Below, piece by piece: positions 14,813-23,600 of a stretch of 25,627 nt of DNA. The number at the start of each line of letters is the position of its first letter. Position 1 is the first letter of the stretch. The position numbers were made by a program, and so were the translations under genes. The stretch is from an uncultured Odoribacter sp. (GTDB taxonomy: Bacteria; Bacteroidota; Bacteroidia; Bacteroidales; Marinifilaceae): positions 1 to 25,627 of the forward strand of contig CAJUQA010000027.1 in NCBI GenBank assembly GCA_910588375.1, written 5' to 3'. The notes beneath the pieces were generated by a model that was not told the origin of the DNA, did no database searches, and saw only the letters and a list, made by a program, of their open reading frames with translations.

Positions 14813-15589
14813 ATGATTTTTTTGAAGACAGCGGAAGAGATTGAGTTACTTCGGGAAAGCAATCTTTTGGTGGGAAAGACTCTGGGTGAATTGGCAAAGC
14901 ATATTCGTCCGGGGATTTCAACGTTAGAACTGGATAGGATTGCCGAAGAGTTTATTCGCGATCACGGGGCTGAGCCGGGTTTTTTAGGCTATGACGGGTT
15001 TCCGAATACGTTATGTATTTCCGTCAATGAGGAGGTGGTTCACGGTATTCCTGCTGCCGATCGTTTTTTGAAAGAGGGGGATGTGGTTTCCATAGATTGC
15101 GGAACTTTGAAAAACGGTTTTTATGGAGATAGTGCCTATACTTTTGAAGTGGGGGAAGTGAAGGAAGAAGTCCGGAAGCTTTTACGGACGACGAAAGAGG
15201 CCCTTTATCTGGGAATAGAGAAAGCGATTGCCGGTTTGAGGGTGGGAGATATCGGTTATGCGGTACAGAATTATTGTGAGGCGAACGGATATTCGGTGGT
15301 CAGGGAATTGGTGGGGCATGGTGTAGGCCATGACATGCACGAAGAACCTCAGGTGCCGAATTACGGGAAAAGAGGCCAGGGCCCGAAACTTACGGAAGGG
15401 ATGGTCATTGCTATTGAACCGATGATTAATTTGGGGAAGCGTCACGTTTATCAGGATGCTGACGGGTGGACGATTCGGACGAGAGACAGAATGCCGTCGG
15501 CGCATTTTGAACATACGGTAGCGGTTGGCAAGCATAAGGCAGATATTCTGTCTTCTTTTGAGTTTGTGGAGCAGGTATTGAAGAATTGA
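14813..15589 (+). CDS. map: Type I methionine aminopeptidase
   Basis: This enzyme removes the initiator Met from nascent proteins with small second residues, using two metal ions. I set the start at ATG 14813 (MIFLKTAEEIELL), 258 residues; longer readings run into the promoter. Metal ligands are visible as Asp95, Asp106, His169, Glu202 and Glu233, with His77 in VVHGIP. There is no N-terminal SH3 or zinc extension, as in the short bacterial type Ia form. Its place between secY and infA is the usual one. Codon use is slightly more G-rich than the ribosomal genes around it. Confidence 0.97.
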   Translation: MIFLKTAEEIELLRESNLLVGKTLGELAKHIRPGISTLELDRIAEEFIRDHGAEPGFLGYDGFPNTLCISVNEEVVHGIPAADRFLKEGDVVSIDCGTLKNGFYGDSAYTFEVGEVKEEVRKLLRTTKEALYLGIEKAIAGLRVGDIGYAVQNYCEANGYSVVRELVGHGVGHDMHEEPQVPNYGKRGQGPKLTEGMVIAIEPMINLGKRHVYQDADGWTIRTRDRMPSAHFEHTVAVGKHKADILSSFEFVEQVLKN

Positions 15590-15617
15590 CGATTATACAA
15601 AATTAAAAATTGTTTTT

Positions 15618-15839
15618 ATGGCAAAACAGCCATCGATAGAGCAGGATGGAGTGATCACAGAAGCATTGTCGAATGCGATGTTTCGGGTGGAATTGGAGAA
15701 CGGGCATATTATTACGGCCCATATTTCCGGCAAGATGCGGATGCATTATATAAAAATACTTCCCGGCGACAGGGTCAGAGTGGATATGTCTCCCTATGAT
15801 CTGACAAAGGGTAGAATTACGTTCAGATACAAAAATTAA
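15618..15839 (+). CDS. infA: Translation initiation factor IF-1
   Basis: IF-1 occupies the A site of the 30S subunit during initiation and supports IF-2 and IF-3. The 73-residue protein is a single OB fold with MAKQPSIEQDGVITEALSNA at the start. The conserved FRVELENGHIITAHISGKMR and DRVRVDMSPYDLTKGRITFR follow. Length is normal. It lies 28 bases after map in an AT-rich spacer without a Shine-Dalgarno sequence, and 11 bases before rpmJ. Confidence 0.97.
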   Translation: MAKQPSIEQDGVITEALSNAMFRVELENGHIITAHISGKMRMHYIKILPGDRVRVDMSPYDLTKGRITFRYKN

Positions 15840-15850
15840 ATTTAGAAACC

Positions 15851-15967
15851 ATGAAGGTAAGAGCGTCAATTAAGAAACGTAATGACGAATGCAAGATTGT
15901 AAGAAGAAAAGGCGTTTTGTACGTCATTAACAAAAAGAACCCGAAGTTTAAAATGCGTCAGGGTTAA
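15851..15967 (+). CDS. rpmJ: 50S ribosomal protein L36 (bL36), zinc-free type
   Basis: L36 is the smallest 50S protein and stabilises rRNA helices near the factor-binding region. The 38-residue frame reads MKVRASIKKRNDECKIVRRK at the start and ends NPKFKMRQG, a clear family match. The usual zinc ribbon (three Cys and one His) is reduced to a single Cys at residue 14, so this is the zinc-independent form, like S14 in the same cluster. It lies 11 bases after infA and 30 bases before rpsM. Confidence 0.95.
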   Translation: MKVRASIKKRNDECKIVRRKGVLYVINKKNPKFKMRQG

Positions 15968-15997
15968 TCATTAATCTAAGTTAAATTAAAAAGATTT

Positions 15998-16375
15998 ATG
16001 GCAAGAATCGTAGGTGTAGATTTACCCTCAAACAAAAGAGGAGAAATAGCCTTGACCTATATCTTTGGTATAGGTAGAAGTAGTGCCCGGACTATTCTGG
16101 AGAAAGCCGGCATCGATTATGACACGAAGGTGCAAGACTGGAATGACGACCAACTCGCAGCTGTACGAAAAGTGATTAATACGGAGTACAAAGTTGAAGG
16201 AGAGTTGCGTTCAAGCATTCAGATGAACATCAAACGACTGATGGATATCGGTTGTTACCGTGGAATCCGTCACCGTTTAGGACTGCCCGTAAGAGGACAG
16301 AGTACAAAGAACAATGCCCGTACACGTAAGGGTAAGAAGAAAACTGTTGCTAACAAGAAGAAAGCAACTAAATAA
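15998..16375 (+). CDS. rpsM: 30S ribosomal protein S13 (uS13)
   Basis: S13 forms intersubunit bridges in the 30S head and its tail contacts the P-site tRNA. The 125-residue product opens MARIVGVDLPSNKRGEIAL. It contains TYIFGIGRSSARTIL (helix-hairpin-helix-like), the CYRGIRHRLGLPVRGQST motif with TRKGKKKTV, and a Lys-rich tail. Full length and at the usual start of the alpha gene group, 18 bases before rpsK. Confidence 0.97.
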   Translation: MARIVGVDLPSNKRGEIALTYIFGIGRSSARTILEKAGIDYDTKVQDWNDDQLAAVRKVINTEYKVEGELRSSIQMNIKRLMDIGCYRGIRHRLGLPVRGQSTKNNARTRKGKKKTVANKKKATK

Positions 16376-16393
16376 AAGAAATTGAATTGAATT

Positions 16394-16783
16394 ATGGCAA
16401 AGAAGTCTACATCAAACAGAAAACGGTTAGTTAAAGTAGAAGCCGTTGGACAAGCACACGTTCATTCATCTTTTAACAACATCATTATTTCCCTGACAAA
16501 CCAGACAGGACAGGTGATCTCTTGGTCTTCAGCAGGAAAAATGGGTTTTAAAGGATCTAAGAAAAACACTCCTTATGCCGCACAAATGGCTGCAAGCGAT
16601 TGTGCAAAAGTGGCATTCGATCTCGGAATGAGAAAAGCAAAAGTATATGTTAAAGGACCGGGTAACGGTCGTGAATCCGCCATCCGTGCTATTCATGCAA
16701 GTGGTATCGAGGTTGCGGAAATCATCGATGTTACTCCGCTGCCGCACAATGGTTGCCGTCCTCCGAAACGTAGAAGAGTATAA
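16394..16783 (+). CDS. rpsK: 30S ribosomal protein S11 (uS11)
   Basis: S11 sits on the 30S platform, close to the E-site codon and the Shine-Dalgarno duplex. The 129-residue protein has AHVHSSFNNIIISLTNQTGQ, the central GSKKNTPYAAQMAA, and the near-invariant DVTPLPHNGCRPPKRRRV C-terminus, which includes the Asn-Gly site known to isomerise in E. coli. Full length, 32 bases before rpsD. Confidence 0.97.
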   Translation: MAKKSTSNRKRLVKVEAVGQAHVHSSFNNIIISLTNQTGQVISWSSAGKMGFKGSKKNTPYAAQMAASDCAKVAFDLGMRKAKVYVKGPGNGRESAIRAIHASGIEVAEIIDVTPLPHNGCRPPKRRRV

Positions 16784-16815
16784 TGAAATGTAACGTGTAA
16801 TAAATTTGAATAAAA

Positions 16816-17424
16816 ATGGCTAGATATACAGGACCTAAGTCTAAAATAGCAAGAAAATTCGGGGAACCGATTTATGGCCCGGATAAAGCATTGGAACGGA
16901 GAAATTATCCCTCCGGTCAGCATGGTTTGGCCCGTCGCCGGAAGAAAATTTCTGAATACGGTGTTCAGTTGAAGGAGAAACAAAAAGCAAAATATACTTA
17001 CGGTTTGCTGGAAAAACAATTCCGTAATCTGTTTGAAAAAGCAGAACGTTCTGGAGGTATTACCGGTGAAGTTTTGTTGCAGTTGCTGGAGTGCCGTCTG
17101 GATAACGTTGTGTATCGTTTGGGTATTGCTCCGACACGTGCAGCTGCCCGTCAGTTGGTTTCTCACCGTCACATTACTGTGAACGGAGGTGTATGTAATA
17201 TTCCTTCTGCAGCTATCCGTCAGGGAGATGTTGTGGCTGTCCGTGAGAAATCCAAAGCATTGGAGGTGATTGCTGATTCACTGAGAAGCAACCGGGTAAG
17301 CAAATATTCCTGGTTGGAATGGGATGCCGCTTCCATGAGCGGAAAACTGTTGAATGTACCGGAAAGAGCAGATATTCCGGAAAATATCAAAGAACAGTTA
17401 ATCGTAGAATTGTATTCTAAGTAA
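16816..17424 (+). CDS. rpsD: 30S ribosomal protein S4 (uS4)
   Basis: S4 starts 30S body assembly by binding the 5' domain of 16S rRNA and helps control fidelity at the S4-S5 interface. The 202-residue protein opens MARYTGPKSKIARKFGEPI. It has LLEKQFRNLFEKAERSGGIT, and the S4 RNA-binding domain LECRLDNVVYRLGIAPTRAA with ARQLVSHRHITVNGG in the second half. No N-terminal zinc Cys cluster is present. Full length, 14 bases before rpoA. Confidence 0.97.
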   Translation: MARYTGPKSKIARKFGEPIYGPDKALERRNYPSGQHGLARRRKKISEYGVQLKEKQKAKYTYGLLEKQFRNLFEKAERSGGITGEVLLQLLECRLDNVVYRLGIAPTRAAARQLVSHRHITVNGGVCNIPSAAIRQGDVVAVREKSKALEVIADSLRSNRVSKYSWLEWDAASMSGKLLNVPERADIPENIKEQLIVELYSK

Positions 17425-17438
17425 TAAATAAAATATTT

Positions 17439-18431
17439 ATGGCAATATTAGCTTTCCAGAAACCGGACAAAGTAATCATGCTTGAATCGACGGATAAATT
17501 CGGTAAATTCGAATTTCGTCCTTTGGAGCCTGGTTACGGAATCACCATTGGTAATCCGCTTCGCAGGATTTTGCTTTCTTCCCTTGAAGGATATGCGATT
17601 ACCGGTATAAAAATTCATGGTGTAGAACATGAATTTGCCACCATTCCGGGTGTTATCGAGGACGTAACCGAGATCATCCTGAATTTGAAGCAAGTTCGGT
17701 TTAAGAGAAGGGTTGAAGATGCAGAAGAAGAAAAACTGACTGTGCTTGTTTCTGGGCAGGAAACTTTTACTGCGGGCGATATTAACCGGTTCTTGACGGG
17801 TTTCGAGGTTTTGAATACGGACCTGGTAATCTGTAATATGGATCCGAGCGTAAATTTCCAGATGGAAATCACCATTCAGAAAGGACGCGGATATGTTCCC
17901 AGTACAGAGAATATGCCGATAGATGCCGAAGCCGGATTTATTCCGATCGATGCAATTTACACCCCTATCAGAAATGTGAAATATGAGATAGAGAACTATC
18001 GTGTAGAAGGTAAAACGGACTATGAGAAACTTTTACTTGAAATAGAGACCGATGGTTCTATTAATCCGACCGATGCTTTAAAAGAAGCGGCTAAGATTTT
18101 GATCCACCATTTCATGTTGTTCTCGGATGAAAAGATAACTCTCGAATCAGAGGATAAATACGGAAATGAAGAATTTGATGAAGAAGTGTTGCATATGCGT
18201 CAGCTTCTGAAAACGAAATTAGTGGATATGGATCTGTCAGTTCGTGCTTTGAACTGCTTGAAGGCTGCTGAAGTTGAAACGCTGGGTGAATTGGTTAAAT
18301 TCAATAAGAACGATCTGTTGAAATTCCGTAATTTCGGTAAGAAATCGCTGACGGAATTGGAGGCCTTGTTGGAAAACAATAACCTTGAATTCGGTATGGA
18401 TGTATCTAAGTATAAATTAGACAAGGAATAA
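17439..18431 (+). CDS. rpoA: RNA polymerase alpha subunit
   Basis: The alpha subunit dimer scaffolds RNA polymerase assembly, and its C-terminal domain binds UP elements and activators. The 330-residue protein has the N-terminal dimer domain (EPGYGITIGNPLRRILLSSL near residue 30) with GVEHEFATIPGVIEDVTEII. The alphaCTD covers about residues 250-320 with DLSVRALNCLKAA, where Arg269 corresponds to E. coli Arg265 that contacts DNA. FRNFGKKSLTELEALL follows. A flexible acidic linker lies between the domains. It lies between rpsD and rplQ as usual. Confidence 0.98.
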   Translation: MAILAFQKPDKVIMLESTDKFGKFEFRPLEPGYGITIGNPLRRILLSSLEGYAITGIKIHGVEHEFATIPGVIEDVTEIILNLKQVRFKRRVEDAEEEKLTVLVSGQETFTAGDINRFLTGFEVLNTDLVICNMDPSVNFQMEITIQKGRGYVPSTENMPIDAEAGFIPIDAIYTPIRNVKYEIENYRVEGKTDYEKLLLEIETDGSINPTDALKEAAKILIHHFMLFSDEKITLESEDKYGNEEFDEEVLHMRQLLKTKLVDMDLSVRALNCLKAAEVETLGELVKFNKNDLLKFRNFGKKSLTELEALLENNNLEFGMDVSKYKLDKE

Positions 18432-18436
18432 GTAAC

Positions 18437-18955
18437 ATGAGACATTGTAAGAAATTTAACCACCTAAATAGGACGAGTGCTCATAGAAAGGCTTTGCTTT
18501 CCAATATGGCAGCCTCTTTGATTCTCCATAAAAGAATCAGCACTACTGTTGCTAAAGCAAAGGCATTGAAAATGTATGTGGAGCCTTTGATTACGAAAAG
18601 TAAAAATGACAACAGCAATTCACGCCGTGTTGTTTTCAGTTATCTGGGTCAGAAGGAAGCTGTTACCGAATTGTTTAAAGAGGTGGCTCCGAAGATCGTT
18701 AACCGCCCGGGAGGGTATACCCGTATTTTGAAAACGGGCAACCGTATCGGAGATAACGCCGCTACCTGTATTATCGAATTGGTAGATTTCAATGCTACTT
18801 ATACGGAAGTTAAACAGGAAGTGAAGAAAACGGCAACCCGCCGCAGAAGATCTTCTGCTAAGAAAGCAACGGCAGAAGTGGCTGAGGCTACTGTTGTCGA
18901 AGAAACTCCTGCAGTTGCAGAAACGCCGGAAACCGAAGCTCCTAAGGCTGAATAA
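18437..18955 (+). CDS. rplQ: 50S ribosomal protein L17 (bL17) with acidic tail
   Basis: L17 is a 50S protein near the tunnel exit. Residues 1 to about 120 are the core: MRHCKKFNHLNRTSAHRKAL, HKRISTTVAKAKALKMYVEP and RPGGYTRILKTGNRIGDNA. Residues from about 130 form a low-complexity tail: first basic (TRRRRSSAKKA), then rich in Ala, Glu, Thr and Pro, ending EAPKAE. The total of 172 residues is some 45 longer than E. coli L17. Such tails are, from memory, common in Bacteroidota. It is the last gene of the cluster and is followed by a terminator. Confidence 0.96.
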   Translation: MRHCKKFNHLNRTSAHRKALLSNMAASLILHKRISTTVAKAKALKMYVEPLITKSKNDNSNSRRVVFSYLGQKEAVTELFKEVAPKIVNRPGGYTRILKTGNRIGDNAATCIIELVDFNATYTEVKQEVKKTATRRRRSSAKKATAEVAEATVVEETPAVAETPETEAPKAE

Positions 18956-18975
18956 ATTCCGGAATTCTTATAGAG

Positions 18976-19007
18976 AAACCGTTTTGCTTTGGCAGAACGG
19001 TTTTTTT
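18976..19007 (+). terminator. Intrinsic terminator after rplQ
   Basis: AAACCGTTTTGC (18976-18987) pairs with GCAGAACGGTTT (18992-19003), with one G-U pair and a 4-base loop, followed by T to 19007. It lies 20 bases after the rplQ stop and closes the ribosomal cluster before eno. Confidence 0.88.
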
Positions 19008-19077
19008 GTGCTCTCTTCTTTTGATTTTGCCGTAACTAATTTCTGTGATTTTTCGTTAATCTTAAAAAATTAGATTT

Positions 19078-20364
19078 ATGACACATATTGTAGAAATCAC
19101 AGGACGGGAAATTTTGGATTCCCGGGGAAATCCCACTGTTGAAGTGGATGTTATGCTTGAATCCGGAGTTATCGGACGGGCTGCGGTACCTTCTGGGGCA
19201 TCGACAGGAGAGAATGAGGCCTTGGAATTACGCGATGGAGATAAGTCGCGGTATATGGGAAAAGGTGTGTTGAAAGCCGTTGAAAATGTCAATACGGTTA
19301 TTTCGGATGCTCTTTTAGGGATGGAGGTGTCGGATCAGGTGGCTGTAGACCGGTTATTGGTTGAATTGGACGGTACCAGAACCAAATGTAATTTGGGAGC
19401 TAATGCTATGCTGGGGGTGTCTCTGGCTTGTGCAAAGGCTGCCGCTACTGCTTTGGAAATTCCTCTGTATCGTTATATCGGGGGATGCAATGCGAAGGTG
19501 TTGCCTGTGCCAATGATGAATATTATTAACGGAGGCTCCCATTCCGATGCACCTATCGCTTTTCAGGAGTTTATGATACGTCCGGTCGGTGCTGTTTCAT
19601 TCAGAGAATCTCTTCGCATGGGGGCGGAAGTTTTTCATATTTTAAAGAAAGTATTGCATGACAGGGGATTAAGTACGGCTGTCGGGGACGAGGGAGGTTT
19701 CGCTCCCTCACTGAACGGGACGGAAGATGCTTTGGAATCCATTTTGACTGCTATTGAAAAAGCGGGATATAAACCGGGAAAAGATGTTACTATCGGATTG
19801 GATTGTGCGTCTTCGGAGTTTTACAAGGAAGGAATATACGATTATACGAAGTTTGAGGGGATGAAGGGGGCACAACGTACATCCACTGAGCAGGTATTGT
19901 ATTTGGAAGAGTTGATTTCCAAATATCCTATCGATTCCATTGAAGATGGAATGGCGGAGAATGATTGGGAAGGTTGGGAGATGTTGACGGCCAAGATAGG
20001 AGACCGTTGTCAGTTGGTGGGAGATGATTTGTTTGTTACGAATGTGGAGTATCTGAAAAAAGGAATAGAACTGGGATGTGCTAATTCTATTCTTATCAAG
20101 GTAAACCAGATTGGAACATTGACGGAAACTCTTGATGCAATTGAAATGGCTCATCGCGCGGGTTATACGACAGTGACTTCCCATCGTTCCGGAGAAACGG
20201 AGGATTCTACAATTGCCGATATTGCTGTGGCTACAAATTCGGGTCAGATTAAAACCGGTTCCATGAGTCGTTCAGACCGTTTGGCCAAGTATAACCAGTT
20301 GCTTCGGATTGAGGAACAATTAGGGAAGGATGCCTGTTTTCACGGCCGAAAGTTTTTAAAATAG
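19078..20364 (+). CDS. eno: Enolase (phosphopyruvate hydratase)
   Basis: Enolase converts 2-phosphoglycerate to phosphoenolpyruvate in glycolysis, in the cytoplasm, with Mg2+. The 428-residue protein opens MTHIVEITGREILDSRGNPT. It has the mobile loop SGAST (39-43), the AVGDEGGFAP region, DSIEDGM with a metal ligand, LVGDDLFVTN, the signature ILIKVNQIGTLTE with the catalytic Lys341, and SHRSGETEDSTIAD. Full length. It has its own terminator. A clear TAnnTTTG promoter could not be found in the 70 bases between the rplQ terminator and the ATG. Confidence 0.98.
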   Translation: MTHIVEITGREILDSRGNPTVEVDVMLESGVIGRAAVPSGASTGENEALELRDGDKSRYMGKGVLKAVENVNTVISDALLGMEVSDQVAVDRLLVELDGTRTKCNLGANAMLGVSLACAKAAATALEIPLYRYIGGCNAKVLPVPMMNIINGGSHSDAPIAFQEFMIRPVGAVSFRESLRMGAEVFHILKKVLHDRGLSTAVGDEGGFAPSLNGTEDALESILTAIEKAGYKPGKDVTIGLDCASSEFYKEGIYDYTKFEGMKGAQRTSTEQVLYLEELISKYPIDSIEDGMAENDWEGWEMLTAKIGDRCQLVGDDLFVTNVEYLKKGIELGCANSILIKVNQIGTLTETLDAIEMAHRAGYTTVTSHRSGETEDSTIADIAVATNSGQIKTGSMSRSDRLAKYNQLLRIEEQLGKDACFHGRKFLK

Positions 20365-20382
20365 AATTTACTTGAATGATTT

Positions 20383-20409
20383 AAAAACCGCTTTTAAAGC
20401 GGTTTTTTT
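20383..20409 (+). terminator. Intrinsic terminator after eno
   Basis: AAAAACCGCTT (20383-20393) pairs with AAGCGGTTTTT (20397-20407) around a 3-base loop, followed by T to 20409. The A-rich left arm means it could also act in the reverse direction. It lies 18 bases after the eno stop. Confidence 0.9.
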
Positions 20410-20482
20410 GTGTATGTAAATGGAGTCAACGTTCACATTATAAAAAAAATACGTCTTTTTATAAAACATATTCTTTTTTTTA

Positions 20483-20490
20483 TAATTTTG
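20483..20490 (+). promoter_or_regulatory. Possible -7 element for the FISUMP repeat gene
   Basis: TAATTTTG at 20483-20490 fits TAnnTTTG, but no TTTG is found 19-20 bases upstream; the nearest candidate is a T-run at 20456-20460. A start near 20496 would give a leader of about 150 bases. The leader contains a direct repeat ATTGTCTC(G/T)GT at 20529-20539 and 20569-20579, 40 bases apart. Confidence 0.4.
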
Positions 20491-20643
20491 TAAAAATATA
20501 TTAGGGTTAATGGTGGGAAAGGTCTACCATTGTCTCGGTATATATTGTAATTAATTGATAATTTGCATATTGTCTCTGTTTATAAACTTAAAAAGTGAGT
20601 ATTCCAGGGGCTTTGTAATTTTTATAAAAAGTAGTTGATTCCA

Positions 20644-23600
20644 ATGAGTATGAGAATTTTTTTCTTTTTCTTGCTTTTCTTTTTCTCTTTCGGGGTGTCT
20701 GCCAATAATATTCAGATAAAAGAGCCGGCACGGGTCATTTCCGTTTCCGGAGGTTATGCTACGATAGAAGTGCGTTTGTCCTGGGAAAATTCATGGCGGG
20801 ATGCGGAGAATTGGGATGCTGCTTATTTGTTTTTGAAATATCGTCCGGTGGGGGGGGATTGGACTCATATTCCAGTGCAATTGGCCGGGAATATAGTTTC
20901 CTCTCCTTATACGTACATGACTGCAACCCCCAGTTCGACGACTGCTCCGGGAATGTTTATTTACCGGGATGATTTGGGGGCAGGGAAGGCTGATATCGTT
21001 TGTAGAATCCGTTGGAAAACGAATTATAGCCGGGAGCAGTTTGACAAGGGAGAAATCCAATTGCTGGCCCAGGCGATTGAGATGGTTTTTGTTCCGGCCG
21101 GACCCTATACGTTGGGGGATAGTTTAAGTTCCAATTGTTTTGCTGACAGTTACGGAAGACCTATTAAAGTTTGGACAGAGACGTCTAATATCGGGTTGGG
21201 GTATGTGCAGGAAGGCGGTGTTTATCAGAATGTAACGGTTTCCGCTTCTTATCCGAAAGGATTTCAGGGATTTTATATCATGAAATATGAATTGAGTCAG
21301 GAACAGTATGTTAATTTTTTAAATACTTTGACATTGGCTCAGCAAAAGGCCTTGTTGCCAAATTGGAGTAGTTTGAAAGAAGGGGATTATATTTTCGGAG
21401 ATGCCAAGGGACGGTCTTGCCGGAATGGAATCGTATTGGCTTATCATACGGATCCGGCGGCTCCTATGATTTTTGCCAATAATTTTAGTGGGGATGATGA
21501 GTATAATGGAGCAGGGGATGGTCAGACTATCGCTTCCAATTATATGAGCATATATGATTTGCTGGCTTATTCATCTTGGTCTGGTTTGCGACCGATGAGT
21601 GAAATGGAGTTTGAAAAGGCGTGCCGTCTTCCTGATCTTTCGTTGGAAAAAAGAGGATATGCTTGGAATAAAGGGGATGGAACTATTATCAGGGCTATGA
21701 ATTTGTCCGGTGAAGGGTTTGAAACGGAGGATGTGGGTGTTGGAAATGTGAATTTCAAGAAGACTTTTGAAGGTCCTTTGCGTTGCGGAATTTTTGCAAA
21801 GTCCAGTAATTCGACTCCTCAGTCTTCCGGGTCGACTTATTGGGGGGGGATGGAGATGAGTGGAAATGTGCGGGAATTATGCCGGAATGTGAATGATTGG
21901 AATTTTTATTGGAATCGTCATGGTGAAGGAACCTATAATCCGGGGCTTTGGAATGCAAGTTTGTCATATTACGGTGTCCGGGGAGGAGGATTTACCAGTG
22001 AGGCGGAAGAGTTGCAGGTATCAGACCGGAGTTTGCGGGAATATTTTAATGGAAAATCCGTAACATTCAGGGACAGTACGGTTGGTTTCCGAATGGTTCG
22101 TACGATGGAGCTGGGAGCTGTTGATTTGAATCCGGGTTCCATTACCGCTTTAACAACAATTTGTCCGAATATAACGCTTACGATTCAAAGTAGTGCCGCT
22201 GCTTCTGTGAAAGGGATGAATAATATACCTGTACGGTATGAATGGTATTTGAATTCTGTCAAATTGGAGGGAGAGACGGCAGATACATTGGTATACAGTG
22301 ATTGGAAACCGGGTACGTATTATAATTTTGAGCGTAAGGTAATTTGTGCTATCGGAGAAAAGAGTTCCAATATTGTTCGGGTGTATGTGACTTCTCCGGC
22401 TTTGAATGCCGGTGCAATAATAGGAGGAACCCGTTGCGCTCCTGGATTTTTTAAGATTGAGAGTAAAACGCCTGCGAATATTACTTGTGGCTATCCGTTG
22501 ACTTACAGTTGGTATGTCAATGATGTGTTGGTGAAGGATTCGGTTGGAGAAACTTTATCCAAGGAATGGGAGGCGGGAACTTATCGGGTGGTTCGTCGAG
22601 CTTCGGCTTTCGGTTTACAGAAGGATGCTGTGGCGACACTTACCGTGACCGCCATAAATTTGAAAGCAGGGCAGATATACGGAGGTATGGTGATGGAAAC
22701 CGTAGAGACGACGATAACGAATGTGAAAAATGCTTCCGTGGGGTGTGGTAATATTAAGTATAGTTGGTATATTGATAGTGTATTGGTGGCAGGAGCTTCC
22801 GGTACGCAACTTACGCATGCTTTTGATTCCGCCGGTTTTTATCAGGTGATACGTCGGGCTACGGCTGACAATGGGGATGTCGCAGATGCGATGGATACTG
22901 TTATTGTTAATTCAAAGACGGCGATTTGCGGAAAATCAAACGGAACGGTGGTGGATGATGAAGAAAATGTGTATACAGTTTTGCCAATGGCGGACGATCG
23001 TTGCTGGATGACCCAGAATATGCGTCGTAGAGACATTAATCACCGCCATGTGGGTAATAGTGCGGCTGTAGATAATGATGAAACGAATAAGCGTTTGCAT
23101 GATGGTGTCCAGACGAATGACAAGGTTTACGGAGTGCATTATACTTGGAGTGTAGCTATGGGAGGCAGTGTTACGGAAAAGGCTCAGGGAATTTGTCCTG
23201 CCGGTTGGTATGTGCCGACGGATGAAGAGTGGCGGACGCTGGAAATGGCTTATGGGATGACTTATGCACAGGCAACGAAAGATAATTCTTGGCGTGGAAC
23301 CAATGAGGGAACTCAGTTTAAGGTGAATGGTACTTCGAAGTTTAATGCCACGTTGTCGGGTTATAATGCCACGAGTAATGTAAATACGGTCGGCTATTAT
23401 TGGACGTCAACTCGTCATACGAATGCGAGCTATGCTTTTTATCGTTATTTTCATAGTGGTTATGCAACGATTTACCGTTATCGTTTGGGCGTGGGTACTT
23501 ATGCTTCATTACGTTGTATTCGTTCGATGTGTTTGGGAAAAGAAAAACCGACCAATTTGAATCCGGGAAGTATAAAAGGCGGGACGGCAGGTGTGAATTT

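Noticed and set aside
19008..19077. Promoter for eno
   Set aside because: TTTG elements exist near 19020-19029, but no -7 element with acceptable match and spacing; only TAATTTCT-like degenerate sequence is present, so no call is made.
23406..23532. Diversity-generating retroelement variable region at the C-terminal part of the FISUMP domains
   Set aside because: C-lectin-like domains are common retroelement targets, but differences among copies here are mostly third-position and synonymous, not clustered A-position changes; no reverse transcriptase or template repeat is in the window.
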